58,549 nucleotides of DNA from an uncultured Prevotella sp. Lineage in GTDB: Bacteria > Bacteroidota > Bacteroidia > Bacteroidales > Bacteroidaceae. The DNA lies in contig CAMWVS010000013.1 in the NCBI GenBank assembly GCA_947177775.1, positions 1-58,549 on the forward strand. The letters run 5' to 3'. Below, one piece after another: positions 26,741 through 35,432 of the stretch (its first letter is position 1; each line of letters opens with the position of its first letter). A program made the translations under genes and the position numbers. Under the pieces are notes generated by a model. The model searched no databases, was not told where the DNA came from, and was given only the letters and a program-made list of their open reading frames with translations.

Positions 26741-28054
26741 TCAGATGGTTTCTATAAGTTTGTCTATTTCCTCTTTCGTTCTCTTCTCTGTCACGGCGAA
26801 CATCAGCGTGTCGTCCGCGACTTTCACTCCGCCCAGGATTCCAGCCTCGATGAAGCGGCGCTGAAGCGCATCGACGTCGCCGTCATATCTCACGCAGAAC
26901 TCATTAAAGAACGGACGGTCGAAAGCAAGGCTGAAATGACCGGTCGCAAGAAGGCGGTCACACAGATAGTGGGCACCGGCGTACGACTGTTCGGCAGCCT
27001 CACGCAGTCCCTTGCGCCCCATGAGCGACATATAGACTGTAACAAAAAGCGCCATCAGACTTTGGTTGGAACAGATGTTCGACGTAGCTTTCTCGCGGCG
27101 GATGTGCTGCTCACGAGCCTGAAGGGTGAGCACGAAAGCCCGCTGACCGCGGTTGTCGCGCGTCGCGCCGACGATGCGTCCCGGCATCTTGCGTATCAGT
27201 TTCTCCGTGCAACACATATAACCGACGTATGGTCCGCCGAACGACATCGGAATGCCGAGACTCTGTCCGTCGCCCACAGCAATGTCGGCGCCCCACTCTC
27301 CCGGCGTTTTCAGCACGGCGAGGTCGGCCGCCACGGCGTTCATTATCAGCAGCGCCTTCGCTGAATGGACGGCGTCGGCTACGCCGGAGTAGTCCTCCAC
27401 AATGCCGTAGAAGTTAGGCTGCTGCACAAGAACACCGGCAACGCCGCCCGCGGCCAGCCTCCTGCAGAGGTCTTCGCGATCGGTAGCGCCGTCACAGGCG
27501 TCAACCATCTCTATCTCCACACCATGGAAACGGGCATACGTCCGCACCACGGCGAGCGTCTTCGGGTCAACCGTTGACGAAACAAGCACCTTGTTGCACT
27601 TTTTCGACGCAGCAGCAGCCATCAGCACAGCCTCTGCCGTTGCCGTCGTGCCGTCATACATCGAGGCGTTGGCAATGTCCATGCCCGTCAGTTCGGCCAT
27701 CATCGACTGATATTCAAATATGTAATGGAGCGTTCCCTGCGATATCTCAGCCTGATAAGGCGTGTATGACGTGAGAAATTCCGAGCGGCTTATGATGTTC
27801 GGAACGGCGGCCGGAGTATAGTGGTCGTACACTCCCGCACCGGCAAAGCACGTCAGCAGTTTGTTCTCTTTGCCCATTTCGGCGAACAACCGGCGCACCT
27901 CCATCTCGCTCTTTGCCTCCGGCATGTCGTAATCGCCGCGGAAACGGATGCTCTCCGGCACCTCGGCATAAAGGTCGTCAAGCGACTTCACGCCAGCCTT
28001 GGCGAGCATTTCCTGCAGGTCCGCCTCGGTATGAGGAAAATATTTATATGCCAT
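26741..28054 (-). CDS. gcvPA: Glycine dehydrogenase (decarboxylating) subunit 1
   Basis: The other half of the P-protein. The protein begins MAYKYFPHTEADLQEMLAKA, as in other A subunits; the longer frame to 28162 overlaps no conserved sequence and is rejected. Typical motifs are TPYQAEISQGTLHYIFEYQS, LTGMDIANASMYDG and VAVGDGQSLGIPMSFGGPYV-like text (here IAVGDGQSLGIPMSFGGPY). 437 residues. It lies 73 bp after gcvH in the same operon. Confidence 0.95.
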   Translation of the reverse strand: MAYKYFPHTEADLQEMLAKAGVKSLDDLYAEVPESIRFRGDYDMPEAKSEMEVRRLFAEMGKENKLLTCFAGAGVYDHYTPAAVPNIISRSEFLTSYTPYQAEISQGTLHYIFEYQSMMAELTGMDIANASMYDGTTATAEAVLMAAAASKKCNKVLVSSTVDPKTLAVVRTYARFHGVEIEMVDACDGATDREDLCRRLAAGGVAGVLVQQPNFYGIVEDYSGVADAVHSAKALLIMNAVAADLAVLKTPGEWGADIAVGDGQSLGIPMSFGGPYVGYMCCTEKLIRKMPGRIVGATRDNRGQRAFVLTLQAREQHIRREKATSNICSNQSLMALFVTVYMSLMGRKGLREAAEQSYAGAHYLCDRLLATGHFSLAFDRPFFNEFCVRYDGDVDALQRRFIEAGILGGVKVADDTLMFAVTEKRTKEEIDKLIETI

Positions 28055-28127
28055 AACAATTCTATTATTACGGGTTAAAGATACCATAACGGTATGCCAA
28101 CATAATTGCGGATTGTCGCCCGGCGTC

Positions 28128-28508
28128 TCAATCCTTGCAGAACTCACCGTATGCAGCGGCATCCATCAGACTGTCAAGCTCCGACGGATCTGTCATCTCA
28201 ACCTTGATAATCCAGTTTTCGAAGGCATCCTGGTTCAGCAGTTCGGGCGTGTCGTCAAGAACTTCATTTATTTCGACAACCGTTCCGCTCACGGGCGAGT
28301 TGAGATCGCTGGCCGCCTTCACGCTCTCAACGGCACCGAATTCCTCGCCTGCCGTTACCTCATCGTCCACTTCGGGCATGTCCACATACACCACATTGCC
28401 GAGCGCGTGCTGCGCATAGTCCGTGATACCGATGTAACCGATGTTCCCTTCCACTCTCACATACTCATGTGACTCTGAATAATAGAGTCCTTCAATAACC
28501 TTTGCCAT
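28128..28508 (-). CDS. gcvH: Glycine cleavage system H protein
   Basis: Small lipoyl carrier that shuttles the aminomethyl intermediate between the P, T and L proteins. The lipoylated lysine is in GAVESVKAASDLNSPVSG, and the preceding VGNVVYVDMPEVDDEVTAGE-like strand pattern (here LGNVVYVDMPEVDDEVTAGE) is classical. 126 residues, full length. It lies 89 bp after gcvT and needs lipoylation, which the lplA gene at the head of the operon can supply. Confidence 0.97.
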   Translation of the reverse strand: MAKVIEGLYYSESHEYVRVEGNIGYIGITDYAQHALGNVVYVDMPEVDDEVTAGEEFGAVESVKAASDLNSPVSGTVVEINEVLDDTPELLNQDAFENWIIKVEMTDPSELDSLMDAAAYGEFCKD

Positions 28509-28597
28509 ATCGTTTTTCTTTTTTTATGTTTATACTTCAGTATTGTTTTCAACACTCCGTTATCATGCTTCCGAATTATTCCTATTGCACTTCCGTA

Positions 28598-29692
28598 TCA
28601 TTTCTTGTACTTCTTATCATAGAAAATCTTCTTCACCACTGTGCCGGGGAACGTCTTCTTGCGTATCCGTATCTCCACCTCGGTGCCCAGTTTGGCGTAT
28701 GGCGCCTCCACCATTGCCATGCAGACGCTCTTGTCCAAGGATATGCTGTGGTAGCCGGTGGTAACCTCTCCCACCTTCTCGCCATCCTTGATCACATCAT
28801 ATCCATGACGTGGAATAGCCCGATCGGCCAGTTCTATACCGACGATACGCCGCCTGAGTCCCTGTTCCTTCTGCTTCTGCAGGGCCTCACGTCCGATGAA
28901 TTCCTCCTTATCGAGTTTAACGAAGATGCCCAGTCCGGCCTCCAACGGAGTTATATCGTCCGCCAGTTCGTCACCGTAGAGCGGCAGTCCTGCCTCAAAA
29001 CGCAACGTGTCACGGCATCCCAGTCCGCACGGCTTACACCGCCCGCTCGCCATCAGCTTGTCCCACTGGTTGCGTATAAAGTAATGAGAGCCGTATATTT
29101 CAAATCCGTCCTCACCGGTATATCCCGTCCGGCTTATTATTATCGAGTCAGCGTTTCCATTCTCTACCATCTTTGACGTATAGAACACAAGGTCGGAACA
29201 TTTCATTCCGAGCACCTCTTCGACCACGGCTTCGGCCTCCGGTCCCTGTACGGCAATCTGTCCGTAGAAGTCGGAAACATTCCTTATGTCTATGTCATAG
29301 CCTTTGGTATTGGCCACCATCCACTCCCAGTCCTTTTCTATGTTGGCGGCGTTGATGACAATGAAGAAGTTGTTGTCGCCCATCTTATAGACCAGCATAT
29401 CGTCGACAGTGCCTCCATCCGGATTGCACATCATTCCGTATAGAATCTTTCCCGCCGGTATGCCGGCCACATCGTTGGTAAATATGTGGTTGACATAACG
29501 TTCGGCGTCACGGCCGCGCACGACAACCTCGCCCATGTGGGAAACGTCGAACACACCGCACGCCTGACGCACGGCATTGTGTTCGTCTTTGATATCGGTG
29601 TACTGTATCGGCATGTCAAAGCCGCCGAACGGGCTTATCATGGCTCCCTGAGCCACATGCTTGTCATAAAGACAGGTTCTCTTGTTTTCCAT
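28598..29692 (-). CDS. gcvT: Glycine cleavage system T protein (aminomethyltransferase)
   Basis: Transfers the one-carbon unit from the H protein to tetrahydrofolate and releases ammonia. Typical T-protein sequences: GGFDMPIQYTDIKDEHNAVR and QACGVFDVSHMGEVVVRG near the N terminus, YTGEDGFEIY in the middle and LRFEAGLPLYGDELADDITP with ITPLEAGL later. 364 residues, the usual length. A 178-bp gap without recognisable signals separates it from lplA upstream. Confidence 0.96.
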   Translation of the reverse strand: MENKRTCLYDKHVAQGAMISPFGGFDMPIQYTDIKDEHNAVRQACGVFDVSHMGEVVVRGRDAERYVNHIFTNDVAGIPAGKILYGMMCNPDGGTVDDMLVYKMGDNNFFIVINAANIEKDWEWMVANTKGYDIDIRNVSDFYGQIAVQGPEAEAVVEEVLGMKCSDLVFYTSKMVENGNADSIIISRTGYTGEDGFEIYGSHYFIRNQWDKLMASGRCKPCGLGCRDTLRFEAGLPLYGDELADDITPLEAGLGIFVKLDKEEFIGREALQKQKEQGLRRRIVGIELADRAIPRHGYDVIKDGEKVGEVTTGYHSISLDKSVCMAMVEAPYAKLGTEVEIRIRKKTFPGTVVKKIFYDKKYKK

Positions 29693-29870
29693 ATAGTGAT
29701 GATTTTCTGTTTCTTCAATGTATCAGCCACGTCTTTCCGTGTTCCGCGCCACGTCTTCCATATCCTCCGCAGTATGTCTTCAATGTCTCGCGGAACGTCA
29801 TACAGCAGCGGCCATAACCGCGTATATTTGACAATGTTTCGCGGGCAGAGCAGTACCCCCGCTGGACCGT

Positions 29871-30851
29871 TTAATCCTCGCCGAGCAGCAGACTTGCCAG
29901 CTGGTCACGGCTGAGGTTCATGATCACATCCTCCATGCGTCCGGACAGAGCCGCCATGACAGCCTCGCGGGTCAGAGGAACGTTGCGCAACCGTGACACG
30001 ACGTCGCCATCAAGGTCGCCGGTCAGGAAGTAGTCGCCGACGAGATTGAGTCCCTTAATCAAACCGTTCTTCAGTTCGATGCGCGCCTCTATCTCTCCGA
30101 CGCCCTCAATACGCCTGCGGCGCACCACGGTATAGCGTGGATTGTTGCCGTAGATGAATTCCGGAGTGAGATATTCTTTCTCTATAGTTTCAATCGCCAT
30201 GACATCATCCTTGGTAAGCGTCATCACGCCGTCACAAAGATTCTCTCTCACGAAACGCTTGAACTCCTCGATGTCAATGTCAACATAGTCTTTCAGCAGG
30301 GCTATCCGCTGGCGCACGCTTTCCACTCCCTTGCTCAACAGTTTCTCACCCGTGGGCGTGATGCTGCCCACCATGTTCTCCATGTCGGTGTCATAGAGCA
30401 TCGTACCATGGACTATACTTCGTCCTGGAAGTCTGTAGAAAGCATTTCCGGAAACCTTCCTGTCACCTATCAGAATGTCGTTGCGTCCGCTCGTCCGTGC
30501 GTCAACGCCCAGCTTCGCCAGCACCAGCGCCACCATATTTATATATCTGTTGAACGTGAAGCCGACGTTCTCTTCGCCTGTTATGTATGAGAACATGATG
30601 TTCTTCATATCGGCATAGACACATCCGCCGCCGCTCTTCCGTCGATAGGTCATGATGCCGCGCCTACGGCAGAAGTCGAGGTTCACCTCGTTCTCGATAA
30701 GCTGGTTGCGCCCGAAGATAACGCTCGGCTGAACCTGCCACATGAAGAAGCAGTCACGCTCGTCAACATGTCTCGCCACATATTCCTCCATGGCAAGATA
30801 GAACGAGAGCCGCCTCACTCCTCTTTCGTCGGGTAACGCTATGTATTTCAT
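29871..30851 (-). CDS. lplA: Lipoate-protein ligase A family protein
   Basis: Attaches lipoate or octanoate to lipoyl domains such as GcvH. The family core is present: VQPSVIFGRNQLIENEV, then YRRKSGGGCVYADMKNIMFS with the Arg-Arg-x-Ser-Gly-Gly-Gly loop, and DILIGDRKVSGNAFYRL with the catalytic Lys. HGTMLYDTDM follows, as in LplA. A C-terminal accessory region is present, giving 326 residues. First gene of the glycine cleavage operon, with its own promoter. Confidence 0.9.
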   Translation of the reverse strand: MKYIALPDERGVRRLSFYLAMEEYVARHVDERDCFFMWQVQPSVIFGRNQLIENEVNLDFCRRRGIMTYRRKSGGGCVYADMKNIMFSYITGEENVGFTFNRYINMVALVLAKLGVDARTSGRNDILIGDRKVSGNAFYRLPGRSIVHGTMLYDTDMENMVGSITPTGEKLLSKGVESVRQRIALLKDYVDIDIEEFKRFVRENLCDGVMTLTKDDVMAIETIEKEYLTPEFIYGNNPRYTVVRRRRIEGVGEIEARIELKNGLIKGLNLVGDYFLTGDLDGDVVSRLRNVPLTREAVMAALSGRMEDVIMNLSRDQLASLLLGED

Positions 30852-30944
30852 TGATAAGCCGGTTTTTTCAGATTAGTAGTTTCTTTCACATTCCCTGCTT
30901 TCCTTTCGTCATCAGGTCATTGACTGTTGAGCAGGATGTTTCTG

Positions 30945-30976
30945 CAAATATATGAAGAAAATATGTAAGGAGCAAA
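30945..30976 (-). promoter_or_regulatory. Promoter of the lplA-gcvTH-gcvPAB-lpdA operon
   Basis: Minus strand: TTTG (30976-30973), 20 nt, TATATTTG (30952-30945), a perfect match in sequence and spacing. The predicted leader is about 85 nt and shows no tandem glycine-riboswitch architecture. Confidence 0.82.
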
Positions 30977-31345
30977 CTTTCCGGGCATTAATTTCACCAT
31001 TATCTTTACTTCCGGAGTGTGTTCAACATGGATTTCCGTTCTTTCAATATGTCACCACCGTACGTCAGAAACGGACTTCAACAACAGCGAAGCGCCTTGA
31101 TTTGCCGACGCACGGCCAGCTAAGAATAACATTTTGTCCATTCCGGCGTTACGGCGGAATCAGACGGCTGGGCTATTGGACGGGAACGAGACGATAGCGA
31201 AATGGTTACACAACCTTTGTAGGGACATATTCTTGTATTTGTCCGCCAACAATAACACGTTGTATGCTGACAAATACAAGAATATGTCCCTACAAAGGAT
31301 ATGCAACGACAAATCACGGATATCTTCCGGACTCCCGCACCACGT
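30977..31345. other. Intergenic region with the 30-bp perfect palindrome
   Basis: Apart from the inverted repeat at 31215-31299 this stretch contains no feature I can support. The sequence is not coding in any frame that resembles the neighbours. Confidence 0.6.
31215..31299. repeat. Perfect 30-bp inverted repeat, 85-bp palindromic element
   Basis: Bases 31215-31244 and 31270-31299 are exact reverse complements, with a 25-nt loop. The right arm reads gacaaatacaagaatatg then tccctacaaagg. Partial copies of the arm occur at 127-153 and about 51390-51408. The exact arms suggest recent insertion or selection on the RNA fold; a MITE-like element is the simplest reading. Confidence 0.9.
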
Positions 31346-32530
31346 CTACCCCATCTGCGCGACAAACCGGTTCAGCCGCTCCAGCGCTTCTTCGAGCCGG
31401 CTGCGCGAGCAGGCTATGTTGATACGGACGAAACCTTCGCCGCCAGCGCCGTACATCGTTCCTTCGTTGAGCCACAGGCGCTGTTCGTCGAGCAGGCGAC
31501 GGCAGAGTTCTTCTGACGTGAGACCCAGCCGGCGGCAGTCAACCCAGACGAGATATGTCCCTTCGAGCCGGGTGACGGTGAACTGCGGCATGCGGGCAGC
31601 GAAGAACTCCTTCAGGAAACAGTAGTTGGCGTGGAGATATTCCAGCAGTGCGTCGAGCCACTCCTCACCCTTATTATACGCAGCAATGAGGGCCTCGACA
31701 CCGAACGGATTGACATCACACACTTCGTTATCATTGATGGCGCGGTCGATCCGACGGCGCACATCCGGGTCGGCTGCAACAATGTTGGCAATCTGCAGTC
31801 CGGCAATGTTGAACGCCTTGCTCGGCGACACGCAGGTGATGGTGTTGGCCAGAAACTCAGCGGAACGGCTGCCGAAATCATCGGCGAGCGATGCGAACGG
31901 AACATAACGGTGGGGCGGAAATACCAGCTCACAGTGAATCTCGTCGGCCACCACACGCACGCCATTGCGCAGACATATATCACCGATGCGCATCAGCTCT
32001 TCGCACGTCCACACACGTCCCGCGGGATTGTGGGGATTGCAGAGCAGCATGAGTGTCACCTGCGGGTCGGAAGCCTTGCGTTCAAGGTCGTCGAAATCAA
32101 TAGCGTATGTACCGTTCTCATAGTCAAGCCGATTCTCTTCGACTATACATCCATTGTTGCGTATTGACGAGAAAAAGCAGTTGTAAACCGGCGTCTGGAC
32201 CAGCACACGGTCGCCCGGCCGGGTCAGAGCCTTGATTGTGGCCGACAGTGCCGGCACGACTCCACTCGTATAGATTATCCACCCGCGGTCCATCATCCAT
32301 CCGTGGCGGCGGCTGAACCACGATGTCACTGCGTCATAATACGAGTCCGGCACCCGGGTATATCCGAAAATGCCGTGTTCCACTCTGTCGCGCAGTGCGC
32401 TGACAATCTCCGGAGCCGTACGGAAATCCATATCGGCAACCCACAACGGCAGCACACGCTCGTCGGCAATGCCGTCCCATTTATAGGAGTTTGTTCCCCT
32501 GCGGGGAATCAGTTCGTTGAAGTTAAACAT
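31346..32530 (-). CDS. PatB/MalY-type aminotransferase, cystathionine beta-lyase
   Basis: PLP fold-type I enzyme expected to cleave cystathionine or related C-S bonds. The MalY/PatB pattern is clear: RRGTNSYKWDGIADERVLPL and WVADMDFRTAPEI at the N terminus, TSGVVPALSATIKALTRPGD, LCNPHNPAGRVWT, VVADEIHCELVFP and the PLP-lysine motif SPSKAFNIAGLQIAN. 394 residues, full length. Methionine or cysteine metabolism is likely, as with metY at 22229, but no shared operon exists. Confidence 0.92.
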   Translation of the reverse strand: MFNFNELIPRRGTNSYKWDGIADERVLPLWVADMDFRTAPEIVSALRDRVEHGIFGYTRVPDSYYDAVTSWFSRRHGWMMDRGWIIYTSGVVPALSATIKALTRPGDRVLVQTPVYNCFFSSIRNNGCIVEENRLDYENGTYAIDFDDLERKASDPQVTLMLLCNPHNPAGRVWTCEELMRIGDICLRNGVRVVADEIHCELVFPPHRYVPFASLADDFGSRSAEFLANTITCVSPSKAFNIAGLQIANIVAADPDVRRRIDRAINDNEVCDVNPFGVEALIAAYNKGEEWLDALLEYLHANYCFLKEFFAARMPQFTVTRLEGTYLVWVDCRRLGLTSEELCRRLLDEQRLWLNEGTMYGAGGEGFVRINIACSRSRLEEALERLNRFVAQMG

Positions 32531-32579
32531 ATATTGGAGTGTTTTTTAGCTTATCTTTTTTAGGGTTTAGTGGGGAAGC

Positions 32580-32723
32580 CTTAGAGTCTTTAAGGTCCTT
32601 AGAGTCTTTAAGGTCCTTAGAGCCTTTAAAGTCCTTAGAGTCTTTAAAGTCCTTAGAGTCTTTAAAGTCCTTAGAGTCCTTAAGGTCCTTAGAGCCTTTA
32701 AAGTCCTTAGAGTCTTTAAGGAC
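32580..32723. repeat. Eight tandem copies of an 18-bp repeat
   Basis: The unit cttagagtctttaaagtc (with t/c and a/g variants) occurs exactly eight times, 32580-32723, with no length change. Each unit is a dimer of two 9-bp half-units. It has no stop codons in some frames on both strands, which makes open frames of the type (Phe-Lys-Asp-Ser-Lys-Asp)n that I do not accept as genes. It begins 50 bp after the start of the PatB-type gene and ends 9 bp from the MATE stop. Confidence 0.95.
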
Positions 32724-32731
32724 CTCCAGCC

Positions 32732-34126
32732 TCAATACTTCCTCCACAACCTAACAAGGAATATCGTTCCACGGAAGCACAGCTCCACGCACATCGCTAT
32801 CCAGACGCCGTGCAGTCCCATCGTCGGAGCGAGCAAGGCGGCGAGCGTCAGGCGAACGGCCCATATGCTCAGCAGATTCATGCAGCAGGGAATGAGCGTG
32901 TCGCCCGCGCCCACGAACACACCGTAGGTCACGATGGCTGCCGCGAACATCGGTTCGGCAAAGGCTTCGGTGCGCAGCGCCGTGACACCGAGCGAGCGTA
33001 CCGTCTCGTCGGGCGTGAAGAACGCCATCATCTGCGGTGCGAGAACATACATAACCACGGCCATCAGGGTCATTACAGCCATGCCTGTGCCAACGGTGAT
33101 GCGGGCGAAGCTGCGGGTCAGACGGCGCCGTCCCGCTCCGATGCTCTGTCCGACGAGTGCCGTCGCGGCTTCGGCGATGCCGTAACCCGGCATGTAGCAG
33201 AGTGCCTCGGCCGTGATGGCAAAGGCGTTGGCAGCGATGGCGGCCGTTCCGAGCGGTGCCACGATGATGGTCGTGAGAATCTGTGCGCAGTTGAGCACGA
33301 CACGTTCGCCGGCCATCGGAAGCCCTATGTGTATGGCCTTGCGCAGACAGCCGGAAGTCAGCCGGAAACGCCCGACGATGTCCCATAAGCGCAGTTCTGG
33401 CGAACGGCGCAGCAGATACCACATCAGGACGGCGCAGGCCACGGCCTCGGCCAGTGCCGTGCCCAGTGCGGCACCGGTCACACCGAGCCCCGCTCCAGGC
33501 ACGCCGAAGGTCAGTCCGGCCACGGTGAGCGTACGCGAAGGAAATATCAACAGAGCGTTGAACACAACGTCGAGCATGCACATCATGCCGCCCATGACGC
33601 CCGGCACGAGCATATTGCCGCTGCAGCGCAACATGCCTCCGGTCAGCGAATAGAGCTGGAGGAAGGGCAGCGAGAGGGCGAATATACGGAAATAGGATGT
33701 AGCACCGGGACACACCGCGCTGTCGCCGCCAAGCCACACGGGCAGCACGCCGCTGACGGCACATCCCGCGGCGGCCAGCACCACGCTGAAGCTGACGGCA
33801 GCCACCAGCGCCTGACGCACGACCGAACGGGCTTCGTCGTTGTGGCCGGCTCCAACGCAGTGGGCCACCTGTACGGCGAAACCAGTGGATGTCGACGAGA
33901 CAAGCCCCCAAAAGAGCCATGTCGTCGTGGCTACAAGGCCTATGGAGGCGGATGCCTCCGCTCCGAGACTGCCCACCATGGCGGCGTCGATATACTCCAT
34001 GACGACGGCCGACAGCTGGGCTATTATCGACGGCACACTGAGTATGACGGTCAGGCGCAGCTGCTGGCCGAATGTCAGCGGCTGGCCCGAACGGATCATT
34101 GAGAGAAGGAGGTCTTTCATTTTCAT
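32732..34126 (-). CDS. MATE family efflux transporter
   Basis: Cation-coupled multidrug exporter of the NorM/DinF type in the inner membrane, with about 12 transmembrane helices in two halves. The start used is the Met of MKMKDLLLSMIRSGQPLTFG; the second Met, six bases on, is equally possible. The frame extends to 34228 through the 9-bp repeat array, adding an artificial (Lys-Val-Phe)n leader that is rejected. Signature segments are LSVPSIIAQLSAVVMEYIDA, AMVGSLGAEASASIG and, in the second half, AAIAANAFAITAEALCYMPG, with GIAEAATALVGQSIGAG. 464 residues is typical. It lies between two related tandem-repeat arrays. Confidence 0.93.
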   Translation of the reverse strand: MKMKDLLLSMIRSGQPLTFGQQLRLTVILSVPSIIAQLSAVVMEYIDAAMVGSLGAEASASIGLVATTTWLFWGLVSSTSTGFAVQVAHCVGAGHNDEARSVVRQALVAAVSFSVVLAAAGCAVSGVLPVWLGGDSAVCPGATSYFRIFALSLPFLQLYSLTGGMLRCSGNMLVPGVMGGMMCMLDVVFNALLIFPSRTLTVAGLTFGVPGAGLGVTGAALGTALAEAVACAVLMWYLLRRSPELRLWDIVGRFRLTSGCLRKAIHIGLPMAGERVVLNCAQILTTIIVAPLGTAAIAANAFAITAEALCYMPGYGIAEAATALVGQSIGAGRRRLTRSFARITVGTGMAVMTLMAVVMYVLAPQMMAFFTPDETVRSLGVTALRTEAFAEPMFAAAIVTYGVFVGAGDTLIPCCMNLLSIWAVRLTLAALLAPTMGLHGVWIAMCVELCFRGTIFLVRLWRKY

Positions 34127-34138
34127 AAAAGGAGAGGG

Positions 34139-34219
34139 TTCAAGGACCTTAAAGACTCTAAAGACCTTAAAGACTTTAAAAACCTTAAAGACCTTAAAGA
34201 CTTTAAAGACCTTAAGATT
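34139..34219. repeat. 9-bp tandem repeat array (accttaaag) before the MATE gene
   Basis: About eight degenerate copies of accttaaag/actttaaag lie between the DUF3737 stop and the MATE start. The half-unit is that of the 18-bp array at 32580-32723 read on the other strand, so the MATE gene is bracketed by inverted arrays of one repeat family. Confidence 0.9.
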
Positions 34220-34220
34220 A

Positions 34221-35060
34221 TCAAGCAATCACACAATCTCCCGGCTCCTTCAGATTTCCGTCGATGATTATCTCTCCGTAGCCCTCAGCCTTGATACTTC
34301 CGCTGCGCGGGTTCTTCACGCTCGTAATCCGGCCGTTGACGGTGGCCTGGAGCGTGGAACACTCGAAAGCGAGGTCGCAGTCGGCGTCCATCACGCAGTT
34401 CTCCATCACGAGATCGGTGGCGTAGCAGAGAGGCTGCGTTCCCGAAATGCGGCAGTTGATGAGACGTAGCCGCCTGGAGTGCCATCCGAGATATTCACCA
34501 TGGATTTCAGAGTCGCGCACGGTGACATCCTCCGTGCCCCAGAAGGCGTCCTTCGAATATATCACGGCGTCGCTTATCTCAACGTTCCGGCAGTACTGGA
34601 ACGAATAGTTGCCCTTCTGACGGTAGCCGGCTATGTTGATGTCGCTGCTGTGCATGAAAAGATAGTCGGCATTCTCAACCTCAACGTTCGTCAGACGCAC
34701 GCCACGGCAGTGCCAGAGTGTTTCCTCGGCGTCGGGAATGACGACGTTCTCCAGCGTCAGGTCCTCCATTTCGCGGAACATCTTCGGCGCCTCGACCTTC
34801 GTATCCCTCATTGTCAGTCGCCGCGAATACCACAGGGCGGCACGCGCTCCCTCGCGGAACAGGCAGCGGTCAATCGTGAACCCGTCTACATGCCAGAACG
34901 GATATTTTCCCTGAAACTCACACTCCACGGCCTCTATGTCGGCACACTCCTTCAGCGCCGACTCGCCGGGACCTATCACAACGTTCTCCAGCCGGAGGCC
35001 GCGTGTGGCGAACAAAGGCCGTTCGCCCTCATAATAGCTATTCTTTATCAACTGTTGCAT
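34221..35060 (-). CDS. DUF3737 family protein, predicted right-handed beta-helix
   Basis: 279 residues beginning MQQLIKNSYYEGERPLFATR. Short repeated rungs with Asn, Cys and hydrophobic residues (LRLENVVIGPGESALKECAD, FTIDRCLFREGARAALWYS, VRLTNVEVENADYLFMHSS, MENCVMDADCDLAFECST) fit a right-handed parallel beta-helix, the fold proposed for DUF3737. No signal peptide is seen, so it is probably cytoplasmic. The function is unknown. The -7 box at 35088-35095 excludes the longer start at 35090. Confidence 0.85.
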   Translation of the reverse strand: MQQLIKNSYYEGERPLFATRGLRLENVVIGPGESALKECADIEAVECEFQGKYPFWHVDGFTIDRCLFREGARAALWYSRRLTMRDTKVEAPKMFREMEDLTLENVVIPDAEETLWHCRGVRLTNVEVENADYLFMHSSDINIAGYRQKGNYSFQYCRNVEISDAVIYSKDAFWGTEDVTVRDSEIHGEYLGWHSRRLRLINCRISGTQPLCYATDLVMENCVMDADCDLAFECSTLQATVNGRITSVKNPRSGSIKAEGYGEIIIDGNLKEPGDCVIA

Positions 35061-35087
35061 CTTTTGCGTTGTTTTGATTTCGCGCTG

Positions 35088-35095
35088 CAAAGGTA
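35088..35095 (-). promoter_or_regulatory. -7 box (TACCTTTG) of the DUF3737 gene
   Basis: TACCTTTG on the minus strand predicts transcription from about 35080 and so fixes the start codon at 35060. No convincing -33 element. Confidence 0.65.
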
Positions 35096-35363
35096 CGAAT
35101 TTTGCCGCAACATGCCTGTATATATATTGATGTTATGACAACCTATTTTCCGCTTGTTCAGGTCCACCTCAACCGCATATCTCCGGACCGGCCGCCTTAT
35201 GGCGCTCGGTTCGGATGTCAACTTGTCGGCAAATATTGTCAAAACACGTACTTCTCAAGTCGCGAACGGATAGTCAGCGGCGGCTGTTTCCCGTCGCCGT
35301 TTCCATGCCTCCGTAGTCCGTAAGGCCCGCCCCACTCCACCGCTATGCACAAAAACAGACAGA
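35096..35363. other. Divergent intergenic region between DUF3737 and SGNH esterase genes
   Basis: It holds the two divergent promoters at its ends. Between them there is no gene, tandem repeat or strong hairpin that I can support. Confidence 0.5.
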
Positions 35364-35368
35364 TTTGT

Positions 35369-35399
35369 TTTGTTCTTAACGAGGTTTGCAGTATCTTTG
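35369..35399 (+). promoter_or_regulatory. Promoter of the SGNH esterase gene
   Basis: TTTG (35369-35372), 19 nt, TATCTTTG (35392-35399): a full Bacteroidetes promoter with a leader of about 25 nt before the ATG at 35433. Confidence 0.82.
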
Positions 35400-35432
35400 C
35401 ACCTATATTTATATACAACAAACCTGAAAACA

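Noticed and set aside
30852..30944. Glycine riboswitch before the glycine cleavage operon
   Set aside because: The leader is only about 85 nt and lacks the paired aptamer pattern.
32580..32723. CRISPR array
   Set aside because: Units are contiguous with no spacers; the same holds for 1-78, 45601-45657 and 46711-46845.
32523..32754. Open frames on both strands through the 18-bp array
   Set aside because: The array simply lacks stop codons; the predicted proteins are low-complexity repeats such as (Lys-Asp-Ser)n with no start context.
34127..34228. N-terminal extension of the MATE protein
   Set aside because: It translates the 9-bp array as (Lys-Val-Phe)n from a TTG; the true protein starts at the Met pair after it.
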